A stretch of 64,000 bases of DNA from Pseudomonas sp. UBA1879 (lineage in GTDB: Bacteria > Pseudomonadota > Gammaproteobacteria > Pseudomonadales > Pseudomonadaceae), in assembly GCF_002338065.1 (NCBI RefSeq), contig NZ_DDHJ01000024.1:57697-121696 (forward strand). Direction: 5' to 3'. Below are positions 43,139 through 51,016 of the stretch, piece after piece; positions within the stretch are counted from its first letter, which is position 1; every line of letters starts with the position of its first letter. The notes under the pieces are model-generated. The model did no database searches. It was not told where the DNA came from and worked only from the letters and a program-made list of their open reading frames with translations. Made by a program: the position numbers and the translations under genes.

Positions 43139-44638
43139 ATGAAACCTTCGCTAGTCTTGAGAATGGGCCAGCAGCTGACGATGACACCGCAGCTGCAACA
43201 GGCCATCCGCTTACTCCAATTATCGACTCTGGATCTCCAACAGGAAATTCAGGAGGCGTTGGAGTCCAACCCTATGCTGGAGCGCCAGGAAGAAGGCGAC
43301 GACTTCGATAACGCCGACCCGATGGCCGACAACATCGAGCAAAAGCCCAACCCTGACGTACAAGAACCGACCTATCAGGAATCCGCCCCTACTGTCGACA
43401 ATCTGGAAGACAGTGACTGGAGTGAAAGCGAGCGCATCCCCAACGAGCTGCCTGTCGACACTGCATGGGAAGACGTCTACCAGACCAGCGCCAGCAGCCT
43501 GCCCAGCAACGATGATGACGAGTGGGACTTCACCACGCGTACGTCAGCGGGCGAGAGTTTGCAAAGCCATCTGCTGTGGCAGCTGAATCTGGCCCCGATG
43601 TCCGATACCGATCGCTTGATCGCTGTCACACTCATCGACTGCATCAATAACCAGGGTTACCTCGACGAGACGCTGGAGGAATTGCTGGACGCCTTCAATC
43701 CGGAACTCGACATTGAGCTGGACGAAATCGAGGCCGTCCTGCACCGCATCCAGCAGTTCGAACCCGCAGGGGTCGGTGCCCGCACCCTGAGTGAATGCCT
43801 GCTGTTGCAACTGCGCCAATTGCCGGCCAAGACCAAATGGCTCGCCGAAGCGCAGAAGCTGGTGTGCGACTACATCGATCTGCTCGGTAGCCGCGATTAC
43901 GCGCAGCTGATGCGGCGCATGAAGATCAAGGAAGACGATCTGCGCCAGGTCATTGAACTGGTGCAAAGCCTCAATCCGCGTCCGGGCTCGCAAATCGAAT
44001 CCTCCGAAGCCGAATACGTGGTGCCCGACGTCATCGTGCGCAAAGACAACGAGCGCTGGCTGGTCGAATTGAATCAAGAAGCCGTCCCGCGCCTGCGCGT
44101 GAATCCGCAATACGCCGGTTTCGTGCGTCGCGCCGACACCAGTGCTGACAACACCTTTATGCGCAATCAGTTGCAGGAAGCGCGCTGGTTCATCAAGAGC
44201 CTGCAAAGCCGCAACGAAACCCTGATGAAGGTCGCGACCCAGATCGTTGAGCATCAGCGCGGTTTTCTGGAGTACGGTGACGAGGCGATGAAGCCATTGG
44301 TGCTGCACGATATCGCCGAGGCGGTGGGCATGCACGAGTCGACCATCTCCCGCGTCACCACTCAGAAGTTCATGCATACGCCCCGCGGCATCTACGAACT
44401 GAAGTATTTCTTTTCCAGCCACGTCAGCACTTCCGAGGGCGGCGAATGCTCGTCCACCGCCATCCGCGCGATCATCAAAAAATTGGTTGCCGCGGAAAAT
44501 CAGAAAAAGCCGTTGAGTGACAGCAAGATCGCTGGTTTACTGGAGGCACAAGGCATTCAAGTGGCCCGTCGCACGGTCGCCAAGTACCGCGAGTCCTTAG
44601 GCATCGCGCCGTCCAGCGAACGCAAGCGACTGATGTAA
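43139..44638 (+). CDS. rpoN: RpoN, RNA polymerase sigma-54 factor
   Basis: RpoN directs polymerase to -24/-12 promoters for nitrogen, motility and other genes, with enhancer-binding activators. The 499-residue protein has the Gln/Leu-rich N-terminal region I (MGQQLTMTPQLQQAIRLLQLSTLDLQQEIQEAL), an acidic region II, the core-binding region, and the C-terminal RpoN box ARRTVAKYRE at 476-485 that reads the -24 element. Downstream genes hpf, ptsN, rapZ and ptsO are the conserved rpoN-linked set. Confidence 0.98.
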   Translation: MKPSLVLRMGQQLTMTPQLQQAIRLLQLSTLDLQQEIQEALESNPMLERQEEGDDFDNADPMADNIEQKPNPDVQEPTYQESAPTVDNLEDSDWSESERIPNELPVDTAWEDVYQTSASSLPSNDDDEWDFTTRTSAGESLQSHLLWQLNLAPMSDTDRLIAVTLIDCINNQGYLDETLEELLDAFNPELDIELDEIEAVLHRIQQFEPAGVGARTLSECLLLQLRQLPAKTKWLAEAQKLVCDYIDLLGSRDYAQLMRRMKIKEDDLRQVIELVQSLNPRPGSQIESSEAEYVVPDVIVRKDNERWLVELNQEAVPRLRVNPQYAGFVRRADTSADNTFMRNQLQEARWFIKSLQSRNETLMKVATQIVEHQRGFLEYGDEAMKPLVLHDIAEAVGMHESTISRVTTQKFMHTPRGIYELKYFFSSHVSTSEGGECSSTAIRAIIKKLVAAENQKKPLSDSKIAGLLEAQGIQVARRTVAKYRESLGIAPSSERKRLM

Positions 44639-44658
44639 AGGTCACACGCCACAGCGTT

Positions 44659-44697
44659 CCAGTGGCAGGCAACTCAGCCTGCCTCTTAATGCACTGG
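44659..44697 (+). other. Two-step RNA hairpin in the rpoN-hpf gap
   Basis: A perfect inner stem GGCAGGC-AACTCA-GCCTGCC (44664-44683) is enclosed by an outer CCAGT/ACTGG pairing (44659-44663 with 44693-44697). It ends 7 bases before the AAGGAG of hpf, so it could influence hpf translation or transcript processing. No T-tract follows. Confidence 0.45.
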
Positions 44698-44715
44698 CAA
44701 CGAAGGAGAAGCTGT

Positions 44716-45024
44716 ATGCAAGTCAACATCAGTGGACACCAACTGGAAGTGACCAAGCCCCTGCGCGAGTACGTCGAGCTGAAGCTGAAGAAGCTCGAAG
44801 GGCATTTTGACAAGATTACGAACGTGCAGGTGACGATGGCCGTCGAGAAACTCAAACAGAAGATCGAGGCCACCCTGCACATCCCTGGTGGAGAGGTCGT
44901 TGCGAATGCCGAACACGATGACATGTACGCAGCAATCGACCTGCTCACTGACAAGCTCGACAGACAATTGCTCAAGCATAAGGAAAAGCAGCAAAGCATC
45001 CTCAAAGGTGCGGCCGCTCGCTGA
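44716..45024 (+). CDS. hpf: Hpf, short-form ribosome hibernation promoting factor
   Basis: Hpf binds the 30S decoding region and helps dimerise idle ribosomes in stationary phase. The 102-residue protein MQVNISGHQLEVTKPLREYVELKLKKL has the single beta-alpha fold of the short type without a C-terminal dimerisation domain. The ATG at 44716 has GAAGGAGAA upstream; an ATG at 44662 lies in the hairpin and lacks support. Confidence 0.94.
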   Translation: MQVNISGHQLEVTKPLREYVELKLKKLEGHFDKITNVQVTMAVEKLKQKIEATLHIPGGEVVANAEHDDMYAAIDLLTDKLDRQLLKHKEKQQSILKGAAAR

Positions 45025-45036
45025 CATTCCCCATCC

Positions 45037-45501
45037 ATGATCCGACTTGAAAACATCCTGACCCCTGGCCGTTCCCTTGTGAACGTGCCAGGCGGCAGTA
45101 AAAAAGCCGTTCTTGAAGAGATTGCCAAACTGATCGGGCGAGAAGTGCCTGGATTCGATCGGCAAACCGTCTATGAAAGCCTCATTGCCCGCGAGAAGCT
45201 GGGTTCCACCGGCTTCGGTAACGGAATCGCAATCCCTCACTGTCGACTGAAAGGCTGCACGTCGCCGGTCAGCGCAGTGCTGCACCTGGAAAAGCCCGTC
45301 GATTTCGATGCCATCGACGGCGCTCCGGTGGACCTGCTATTCGTATTACTCGTTCCCGAAGCCGCCACCGATGCGCACCTTGAACTGCTTCGTCAGATCG
45401 CCAGCATGCTCGACCGCGCAGATGTGCGCGCCAGCCTGCGCGGCGCCAAGGACAGCGAATCGCTTTACAACGTCGTGCTCGACGCTCAGACCGGCCACTG
45501 A
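45037..45501 (+). CDS. ptsN: PtsN, EIIA of the nitrogen phosphotransferase system
   Basis: PtsN (EIIA-Ntr) is the final phosphoryl acceptor of the regulatory PTS-Ntr and controls potassium, carbon and nitrogen responses by protein contacts. The 154-residue protein has the EIIA fold with the phosphorylated His68 in GIAIPHCRL. It lies 12 bases after hpf and 2 bases before rapZ. Confidence 0.95.
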   Translation: MIRLENILTPGRSLVNVPGGSKKAVLEEIAKLIGREVPGFDRQTVYESLIAREKLGSTGFGNGIAIPHCRLKGCTSPVSAVLHLEKPVDFDAIDGAPVDLLFVLLVPEAATDAHLELLRQIASMLDRADVRASLRGAKDSESLYNVVLDAQTGH

Positions 45502-45503
45502 TC

Positions 45504-46361
45504 ATGCGCATGATCATCGTCAGCGGTCGCTCCGGCTCCGGCAAGAGCACGGCCCTCGATGTTCTCGAAGACAGCGGTTTCTATTGCGTCGACAACCTGC
45601 CGGCCGGCCTGCTTCCTGAACTTGCCGAACGCGCGCTCATCAACACCGAACTCGCAGAGCCGCTGCTGGCCGTGTCCATTGACGCCCGAAACGTGCCCAG
45701 CCACCTGACCCGTTTCCCGCGCATGCTCGAAGAAGTGCGCGCACGGCACATTCAATGCGACGTGCTGTTCCTCGATGCCGAAGAGTCCACACTGCTCAAG
45801 CGTTTTTCCGAGACCCGCCGTCGTCATCCGCTGAGCAATGCCACACGCTCGCTGGCCGAGGCAATTCGCGACGAGAAGACCCTGTTGGGGCCGATCATCG
45901 ACCTGGCTGATCTGACCGTCGATACGACCCACCTCAATCTTTACCAGCTGCGCGACACCCTGAAGCTGCGCCTGCTGAACAAGCCGGAACCGGGCACCGC
46001 CTTTCTGATTGAATCCTTCGGTTTCAAGCGTGGCATGCCGGTGGACGCGGATCTGGTGTTCGACGTGCGATGCCTGCCCAATCCTTACTGGAAACCCGAG
46101 TTGCGTGAGCAGTCCGGGCTTGACCAACCGGTAGCTGACTATCTGGCCGCACAACCGGATGTCGAAGAGATGTTTCAGGACATCTCGTCATACCTGACCA
46201 AATGGTTGCCGCGCTTCGCCGCCAGCAACCGCGCCTACGTCACCATTGCCATTGGCTGCACCGGTGGACACCACCGCTCCGTCTACCTGACCGAGCGTCT
46301 GGGTCATGTGCTGCAACAATCGCTCAAGAATGTTCAGGTCCGCCACCGCGACCTAAGCTAA
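45504..46361 (+). CDS. rapZ: RapZ, RNase adapter / P-loop protein
   Basis: RapZ-family proteins bind small RNAs and guide RNase E to GlmZ in E. coli; in Pseudomonas the target is not settled. The 285-residue protein has Walker A GRSGSGKS at residues 8-15, a Walker B-like LFLDAEE and the C-terminal signature IGCTGGHHRSVYLTERL. It lies between ptsN and ptsO, as usual. Confidence 0.94.
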   Translation: MRMIIVSGRSGSGKSTALDVLEDSGFYCVDNLPAGLLPELAERALINTELAEPLLAVSIDARNVPSHLTRFPRMLEEVRARHIQCDVLFLDAEESTLLKRFSETRRRHPLSNATRSLAEAIRDEKTLLGPIIDLADLTVDTTHLNLYQLRDTLKLRLLNKPEPGTAFLIESFGFKRGMPVDADLVFDVRCLPNPYWKPELREQSGLDQPVADYLAAQPDVEEMFQDISSYLTKWLPRFAASNRAYVTIAIGCTGGHHRSVYLTERLGHVLQQSLKNVQVRHRDLS

Positions 46362-46375
46362 GGATCTCCAACGCG

Positions 46376-46648
46376 ATGCCCGCTCATCAAATCACCATCA
46401 TCAACAAGCTGGGCCTGCACGCCCGTGCCGCCGCAAAATTCGTCGGAGTGGCCGGCAAATACCCCTGTCAGATCCGTGTCGGCCGCAGCCCGGACACCAT
46501 GGTCGATGGCAAGAGCATCATGGCCGTCATGATGTTGGCCGCGGGCAAAGGCACCGACATTCATCTGCTCACCGAGGGCGATGACGAACAAGCGGCGCTG
46601 GACGGTTTGATCGAGCTGATCAACAACAAGTTCGACGAGGGGGAATGA
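46376..46648 (+). CDS. ptsO: PtsO (NPr), HPr-like protein of the nitrogen PTS
   Basis: NPr receives phosphate from EI-Ntr (PtsP, not in the window) and passes it to PtsN. The 90-residue protein has the HPr active-site motif GLHARAA with His15 and a regulatory Ser region GKSIMAVMML. The ATG at 46376 is supported by AAGGATC upstream. The longer frame from 46202 runs through rapZ. Confidence 0.95.
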   Translation: MPAHQITIINKLGLHARAAAKFVGVAGKYPCQIRVGRSPDTMVDGKSIMAVMMLAAGKGTDIHLLTEGDDEQAALDGLIELINNKFDEGE

Positions 46649-46683
46649 CTGTCTGCAGATTCAGGCTCCCTCACGGCGTCTCC

Positions 46684-46713
46684 CGTGAAGTCCGCCACTC
46701 AAGGGACTTCACG
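46684..46713 (+). other. Perfect 10-bp hairpin downstream of ptsO
   Basis: CGTGAAGTCC at 46684-46693 and GGACTTCACG at 46704-46713 are exact complements with a 10-base loop, starting 36 bases after the ptsO stop. No T-run follows, so it may protect or process the 3' end of the rpoN-ptsO mRNA. The rest of 46649-46923 shows no gene that I can support. Confidence 0.5.
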
Positions 46714-46923
46714 AAACCGCTTCCACCTGGCTTGATACGGCCAGTCATCCTTTCTAGCGATTTCAATTTCACCGGACTTGATCAATCCCCCCGAAGCATC
46801 TTTAATCCACGCTTCAACAAAGCACGTCCCGACCCGTCACCTTCAAGCATGGACCAGCTTGAACAGACTGCTAACGCCTGTACACACAGGCCTCAATAGC
46901 TGAATTGCTGACAGAGCTGATCG

Positions 46924-48432
46924 ATGACATTCACCCCCGCTGCGGCCTACCGAGCCTGGTCTCGCTCGGAAAAAATGCTGATGTCGGGCAGCGTGCTGGC
47001 CGTGGTGGCGATTCTCACAATCGTGGCCTCGCTGCTGATTCGCGAATACGCAAGCGCCACTGACAGCGCCGTGCAGTCGGCGAACAACGTCGTGCAGTTG
47101 ATCGACGCAGACGTACAGCGCAATGCCGAGCTTTACGACACATCGCTTCAGGGCATGATTGCGACTTGGCAAGATCCGGAAGTAAAGTCGCTGTCGTCCC
47201 AGCTGCGCCAGTTGATCATTTTCGAACGTTCAACGGCGGCCCCTTACAAGGGCGATCTGGTGATTCTCGACGAAACCGGCGACATTGTGGCTGATTCGCT
47301 GTCGGTCATTCCTCGACAGGACAACTTCTCCGATCGCTTGGTTTTCAAGCAGCACCGCGAGAATCCGTCGACGACCCTGCGTGTGGGCGGCCCGTTCAAA
47401 GCGCGCTGGGGATTCAAGGATTGGTGCATCAGTTTCAGCCGCCGCCTGCCCTCCCCTGATGGCCGATTCACCGGCATTGCCAGCGCGTCGATGCGACTGA
47501 CGTATTTCAACCAGCTGTTTCGCGGCTTGAACGTCGGCAAAAACAGCACGGTCAACCTGATCAACGCTGAGGGGATACTGCTGGCCCGGCAAGCGGAGCA
47601 ACCGGACAGATACTCCGTTGGCGAAGATTTCAGTCAGCGTCCTACTTTTCGCCGGATTCTCCAGCAAAACAGCGGGAGCTTCACGGCAGTGTCGGATCTG
47701 GACGGCGTGACGCGGTTGTACACCTTCTCACGCGTGGGCGAGCTGCCATTGATCGTCATCGTGGCCCAATCCCGAGATGTGGTCTACGCGGTGTGGAAAC
47801 GTAATGCGATTCTGGTGGGCGGCGCGACAAGCCTGCTGTGTCTAGGCATTCTCTGGCTGTCGTACCTGCTAGGCAAACAGCTGAAGCTGCGGCATATCGC
47901 TGAGCGGGAACTGGCTGAGTTGGCATCGACCGACGGATTGACGGGCCTTGCCAACCGCCGCCGACTGGATCAGGTGTTTCAGCAGGAATGGTCGAGGGGG
48001 ATGCGATCCGGCAAGCCGCTGTCACTGCTGATGATCGACGTGGACCATTTCAAAGCATTCAATGACCGACACGGGCATCACGGCGGGGATGTGGCATTGC
48101 GCAGTGTGGCCCAGACCCTGGCCGCGGCCATTCGTAGACCGGGTGACCTGGCGGCGCGCTATGGCGGTGAGGAATTTCTGGTGGTGCTGCCGGAAACCGA
48201 CCTGCAGGGGGCTCGAGTCATCGCCGAAAAGATCAGAACGGCGATAGAGGGGCTGCCGCCTTACGCGGGCGACAAGCATCCGGTCACGGTCAGCATTGGC
48301 ATTGCCTCAAGGCTACCCCGTGCCAGCGACAGGCAGGCCCAGCTGTTTACTGATGCAGACAACGCGCTGTATCGCGCGAAACACAGCGGCCGTAACCGAA
48401 CCGAATTTAACCCGCCCCCGGAAATGGCATAA
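46924..48432 (+). CDS. Membrane diguanylate cyclase with periplasmic Cache-like sensor
   Basis: This 502-residue inner-membrane protein probably makes cyclic di-GMP in answer to a periplasmic signal. Two membrane helices (about 18-43 and 290-315) enclose a double-Cache-like sensor with ERSTAAPYKGDLVILDETGDIV and VNLINAEGILLAR. The C-terminal GGDEF domain has an intact GGEEF active site at 414-418. An I-site RPGD lies five residues upstream, so product inhibition is expected. No EAL domain. The ligand is unknown. It stands alone between ptsO and a terminator. Confidence 0.9.
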   Translation: MTFTPAAAYRAWSRSEKMLMSGSVLAVVAILTIVASLLIREYASATDSAVQSANNVVQLIDADVQRNAELYDTSLQGMIATWQDPEVKSLSSQLRQLIIFERSTAAPYKGDLVILDETGDIVADSLSVIPRQDNFSDRLVFKQHRENPSTTLRVGGPFKARWGFKDWCISFSRRLPSPDGRFTGIASASMRLTYFNQLFRGLNVGKNSTVNLINAEGILLARQAEQPDRYSVGEDFSQRPTFRRILQQNSGSFTAVSDLDGVTRLYTFSRVGELPLIVIVAQSRDVVYAVWKRNAILVGGATSLLCLGILWLSYLLGKQLKLRHIAERELAELASTDGLTGLANRRRLDQVFQQEWSRGMRSGKPLSLLMIDVDHFKAFNDRHGHHGGDVALRSVAQTLAAAIRRPGDLAARYGGEEFLVVLPETDLQGARVIAEKIRTAIEGLPPYAGDKHPVTVSIGIASRLPRASDRQAQLFTDADNALYRAKHSGRNRTEFNPPPEMA

Positions 48433-48461
48433 AAAAACGCCAGACGATGCTGGCGTTTTTA
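48432..48461. terminator. Bidirectional terminator after the diguanylate cyclase
   Basis: ACGCCAG-ACGATG-CTGGCGT has an A-run on the left and TTTTT on the right. It can end the plus-strand GGDEF gene and, on the minus strand, the DUF2383 gene that converges on it. Confidence 0.88.
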
Positions 48462-48501
48462 TTGGGAGTCAGGATGAGCGGTAGACGCTCAAACGCTCCG
48501 A

Positions 48502-48972
48502 TCAGCTCGCTCTGCGCACAGTGTCACGCAATGCTTTGACCTTATCGTGATTGGCTTGCACGCCAGGCAGCTGGCGCTGAATCAGCGTAGTCACGCTAGC
48601 AGGAAGATTTTTCTCTACCGCTTTCTGCGCTGCTTCTTTGTAAGCCTTCAAAGCGTGGTCTTCACCGCGTTCGACCTCGTTCAATACAGCTTCATCGCTC
48701 TTGCCGGTTACAGCAGCTTTCAGCTCAACCCAGAGGCGATGCACTGCGCCGGTCGCGCTGGAGGATTTATCCGGGTCGCCGCCCAAGGAGCGCACTTCGG
48801 CTTGAAGCTCACGAACAGCGGTTGCACATTCAGTAGACCGCGAAAGGAAGTACGCCTTGATTTCAGGGTTTTTGACGTCTTCAGCAGCAGTGTGAAAACC
48901 TTTCTCGCCGTCAATGCTGGTTTCAATCAGGTCATTGAGGACAGAGATTGCTTCTTTGTTGATATCCGTCAT
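48502..48972 (-). CDS. PA2169/DUF2383-type four-helix protein
   Basis: A 156-residue, highly helical protein of the PA2169/DUF2383 family, ferritin-like in fold, with unknown function. Acidic and His residues repeat along the helices (ISVLNDLIETSIDGEKGFHTAAEDVKNPEIKAYFLSRS, NEVERGEDHALKAYKEA). No signal peptide. In this genus such genes are often linked to stationary-phase or stress expression, but nothing here proves that. It is monocistronic and convergent with the diguanylate cyclase gene. Confidence 0.85.
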   Translation of the reverse strand: MTDINKEAISVLNDLIETSIDGEKGFHTAAEDVKNPEIKAYFLSRSTECATAVRELQAEVRSLGGDPDKSSSATGAVHRLWVELKAAVTGKSDEAVLNEVERGEDHALKAYKEAAQKAVEKNLPASVTTLIQRQLPGVQANHDKVKALRDTVRRAS

Positions 48973-49202
48973 TTTGCAGTTCCTTTCTGGCAGGTTAATC
49001 GAAACGTGGGTACTTCTTCATTCGATAGGACGACTGTTGCAGGCTGCATGCCAGGTTTTACAAGAATAAAAATCTTTGAATATCAACTAGTTATTATTTG
49101 CAAGAAACAGGTAGCCCTGTCTTTTTGCATGATCTATCCATTTGCAGCTATGCAAAATGCACGTACCTTAGCGGTTCAGCAAAAAAGACCAGCGGTGGCG
49201 TA

Positions 49203-49466
49203 ATGAATCCCGAGACACTCAGACTTTTAGTCACCCGCGAAATGCCTTATGGCAAATACAAAGGACGGTTGCTTGCAGACTTGCCAGGCGACTATCTGAA
49301 CTGGTTTGCGCGCAAAGGCTTCCCAAAGGGAGAGCTGGGCAGTCTGCTTGCACTGATGCAGGAGATTGATCACAACGGTCTGTCTGCGCTGCTCGACCCG
49401 CTTCGTAGCAGTCCCCGCGAGCCGTTGCGGAGATCCCCTTTGAAAACACCGATTCGCTTTTCCTGA
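49203..49466 (+). CDS. DUF3820 family small protein
   Basis: The 87-residue protein has the DUF3820 signature MPYGKYKGRLLADLPGDYLNWFARKGFPKGELG, which is also seen near exonuclease domains in other proteins. It is sometimes annotated as a quorum-sensing-regulated virulence factor, with no defined biochemistry. The ATG at 49203 is preferred; the frame extends to 49098, but that part is A/T-rich and lies in the apparent promoter region. The aminotransferase gene begins 11 bases after its stop. Confidence 0.8.
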   Translation: MNPETLRLLVTREMPYGKYKGRLLADLPGDYLNWFARKGFPKGELGSLLALMQEIDHNGLSALLDPLRSSPREPLRRSPLKTPIRFS

Positions 49467-49477
49467 CCTCTGACGAG

Positions 49478-50695
49478 ATGAATGACGTGATGACGCCTCT
49501 GCAAACCGCTGCCCTCTCTGCTGCACAGCAACGCGCTCAGGACGAAGTGTTTTGGCGCAACGTTGCAGGTCAATACGACGTTGAGCCGGGGCCGATCAAC
49601 TTCGAACATGGCTACTTTGGACGCATGACACGCGAGGTGCTGCGGACTTACGAGCAACACCTGGCCTATGTGAACCGCACCAATTCGGTCTATGTCAGGC
49701 AACAATTCGATACCCAGGACAGCGAAGTCATTCGTGCCGATCTTGCACGGTTGCTCAACGTACCGACGCGAGAAGTCGCCCTCACCCGCTGCGCTTCAGA
49801 GTCTTTGCAAACCCTGATTCGCAACTACAACGCGCTGCAACCGGGGGATCAGGTGCTGATCAGCGACCTGGACTACATCAGCGTGCAGACGGCCATGCGC
49901 TGGCTGGCCAAACAACGCGGCGCGGAACTCATCGAGATTCATCACGCTCACCCAGCGAGCTATGAATCCCTGGTCGAGGCGTATCGCGAAACCTTCGCTG
50001 CCAATCCACGGCTCAAGCTGATGGCGTTGACCCACGTGACCCACCGCACCGGGCTGGTGATGCCGGTCGAGGCCATCGCAGCGCTGGCCAAGTCGCGCGG
50101 TATCGACGTGATCCTGGACGGCGCTCACGCCCTTGGCCAGCTGGATTTCAAACTGGATGCGCTCGGTGTTTCGTTTGCCGGTTTCAACCTGCAGAAATGG
50201 ATGGGCGCGCCACTGAGCCTCGGCTTCATTTATGTGAAGCAGGAGCGGTTGTCGGCCATTGATCCAGACATGGGCGACGAACGTTACGCCATCGACGACA
50301 TCCTGGGGCGGGTGCCGTATGGGACGCCGAACATTCCTGCGCTGCTGTCGCTGACCAAGGTGTTCGAGGAACACCGGGCCATCGGCGGCTCTGCGGTAAA
50401 GGGTGCACGCTTGGCCTATTTACGGGACCTGTGGGTTCGCGAGGCACGTCATATTCCGGGTATCGAGGTTCTGACGCCGGATGATCCACGGCTGTACTGC
50501 GGGATCACGTCGCTGCGCTTCACGCGCCATGACGATCAGTCTTTGATGGCTCAACGATTGCTCGATGAGCACGAGATTTTTGTGGTCGCCCGCGCCGGCT
50601 CTGCGTGTGGCCCGTGCATTCGGATCACGCCCGGTTTCATCACCTCCACTGACGATGTGGCGAAGCTAGTGGCGGCCCTGCGCGCGCTGGCCTGA
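49478..50695 (+). CDS. Class V aminotransferase (isopenicillin N epimerase / desulfurase-like)
   Basis: A PLP-dependent fold-type I enzyme of 405 residues. The cofactor Lys240 is in FNLQKWMGAPL, and the PLP-contacting Asp214 in ILDGAHALGQ. TRCASESLQTLIRNY is the phosphate-binding region. No signal peptide is seen. It could be an epimerase, lyase or desulfurase; a Cys in SACGPC near the C-terminus is present, but the desulfurase loop is not clear. Substrate unknown. It probably forms an operon with the DUF3820 gene. Confidence 0.8.
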   Translation: MNDVMTPLQTAALSAAQQRAQDEVFWRNVAGQYDVEPGPINFEHGYFGRMTREVLRTYEQHLAYVNRTNSVYVRQQFDTQDSEVIRADLARLLNVPTREVALTRCASESLQTLIRNYNALQPGDQVLISDLDYISVQTAMRWLAKQRGAELIEIHHAHPASYESLVEAYRETFAANPRLKLMALTHVTHRTGLVMPVEAIAALAKSRGIDVILDGAHALGQLDFKLDALGVSFAGFNLQKWMGAPLSLGFIYVKQERLSAIDPDMGDERYAIDDILGRVPYGTPNIPALLSLTKVFEEHRAIGGSAVKGARLAYLRDLWVREARHIPGIEVLTPDDPRLYCGITSLRFTRHDDQSLMAQRLLDEHEIFVVARAGSACGPCIRITPGFITSTDDVAKLVAALRALA

Positions 50696-50718
50696 GGCTC
50701 GAAGCGGCACCGAGAGGC

Positions 50719-50754
50719 AAAAAAAAGCGGCGACCGTGGAAGAGACGGCGCCGC
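50719..50754 (-). terminator. Rho-independent terminator (distal) downstream of eda
   Basis: On the minus strand GCGGCGCCGT pairs with ACGGTCGCCGC (one bulged base) around a seven-base loop and is followed by eight T. Confidence 0.85.
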
Positions 50755-50848
50755 AAAAGAGTTTCAATGGAAAAGTACCTTTGCAAAAGGTGCGATAAAG
50801 ATACGCCTCCGGATCAGGTCGAGTGCGGTACATATATATCGCACAGGC
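50755..50848 (-). ncRNA. Candidate small RNA interval between two terminators
   Basis: This 94-base minus-strand interval lies after one strong terminator and runs into a second one. It contains two symmetrical elements: GTGCG...CGCAC (50823-50844) around an A/T core, and ACCTTT-GCA-AAAGGT (50777-50791, perfect). A separate transcript starting within it and ending at 50719 would be about 100-120 nt. No standard promoter is clear, so this is a candidate only. The whole gap 50696-51016 has no other gene that I can support. Confidence 0.3.
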
Positions 50849-50883
50849 AAAAAAAACGGCGCTCCGGACCAAGGGAGCACCGT
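50849..50883 (-). terminator. Rho-independent terminator (proximal) of zwf-pgl-eda
   Basis: On the minus strand ACGGTGCTCC pairs with GGAGCGCCGT (one mismatch) around an eight-base loop and is followed by eight T. It lies 134 bases after the eda stop. Confidence 0.85.
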
Positions 50884-51016
50884 TAAATAGCCATGCAACA
50901 ACGACTTCTGTAGCAGCGCCTCACCGCTTGAATCCCAGCCTCTGGAGAGGATTTAAACAGCTCGCGCATGAACGGGGGCTGTCGAGAATCAACCGGTAAG
51001 GCATTTGACGCAATTT

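Noticed and set aside
46645..46899. 84-codon frame overlapping the ptsO stop
   Set aside because: It starts ATGA at the ptsO stop, but the composition is not protein-like and it runs through the 10-bp hairpin; no signal or domain.
50666..50872. 68-codon minus-strand frame across the two terminators
   Set aside because: It runs through both terminator stems after eda, which makes translation unlikely; no good ribosome site.
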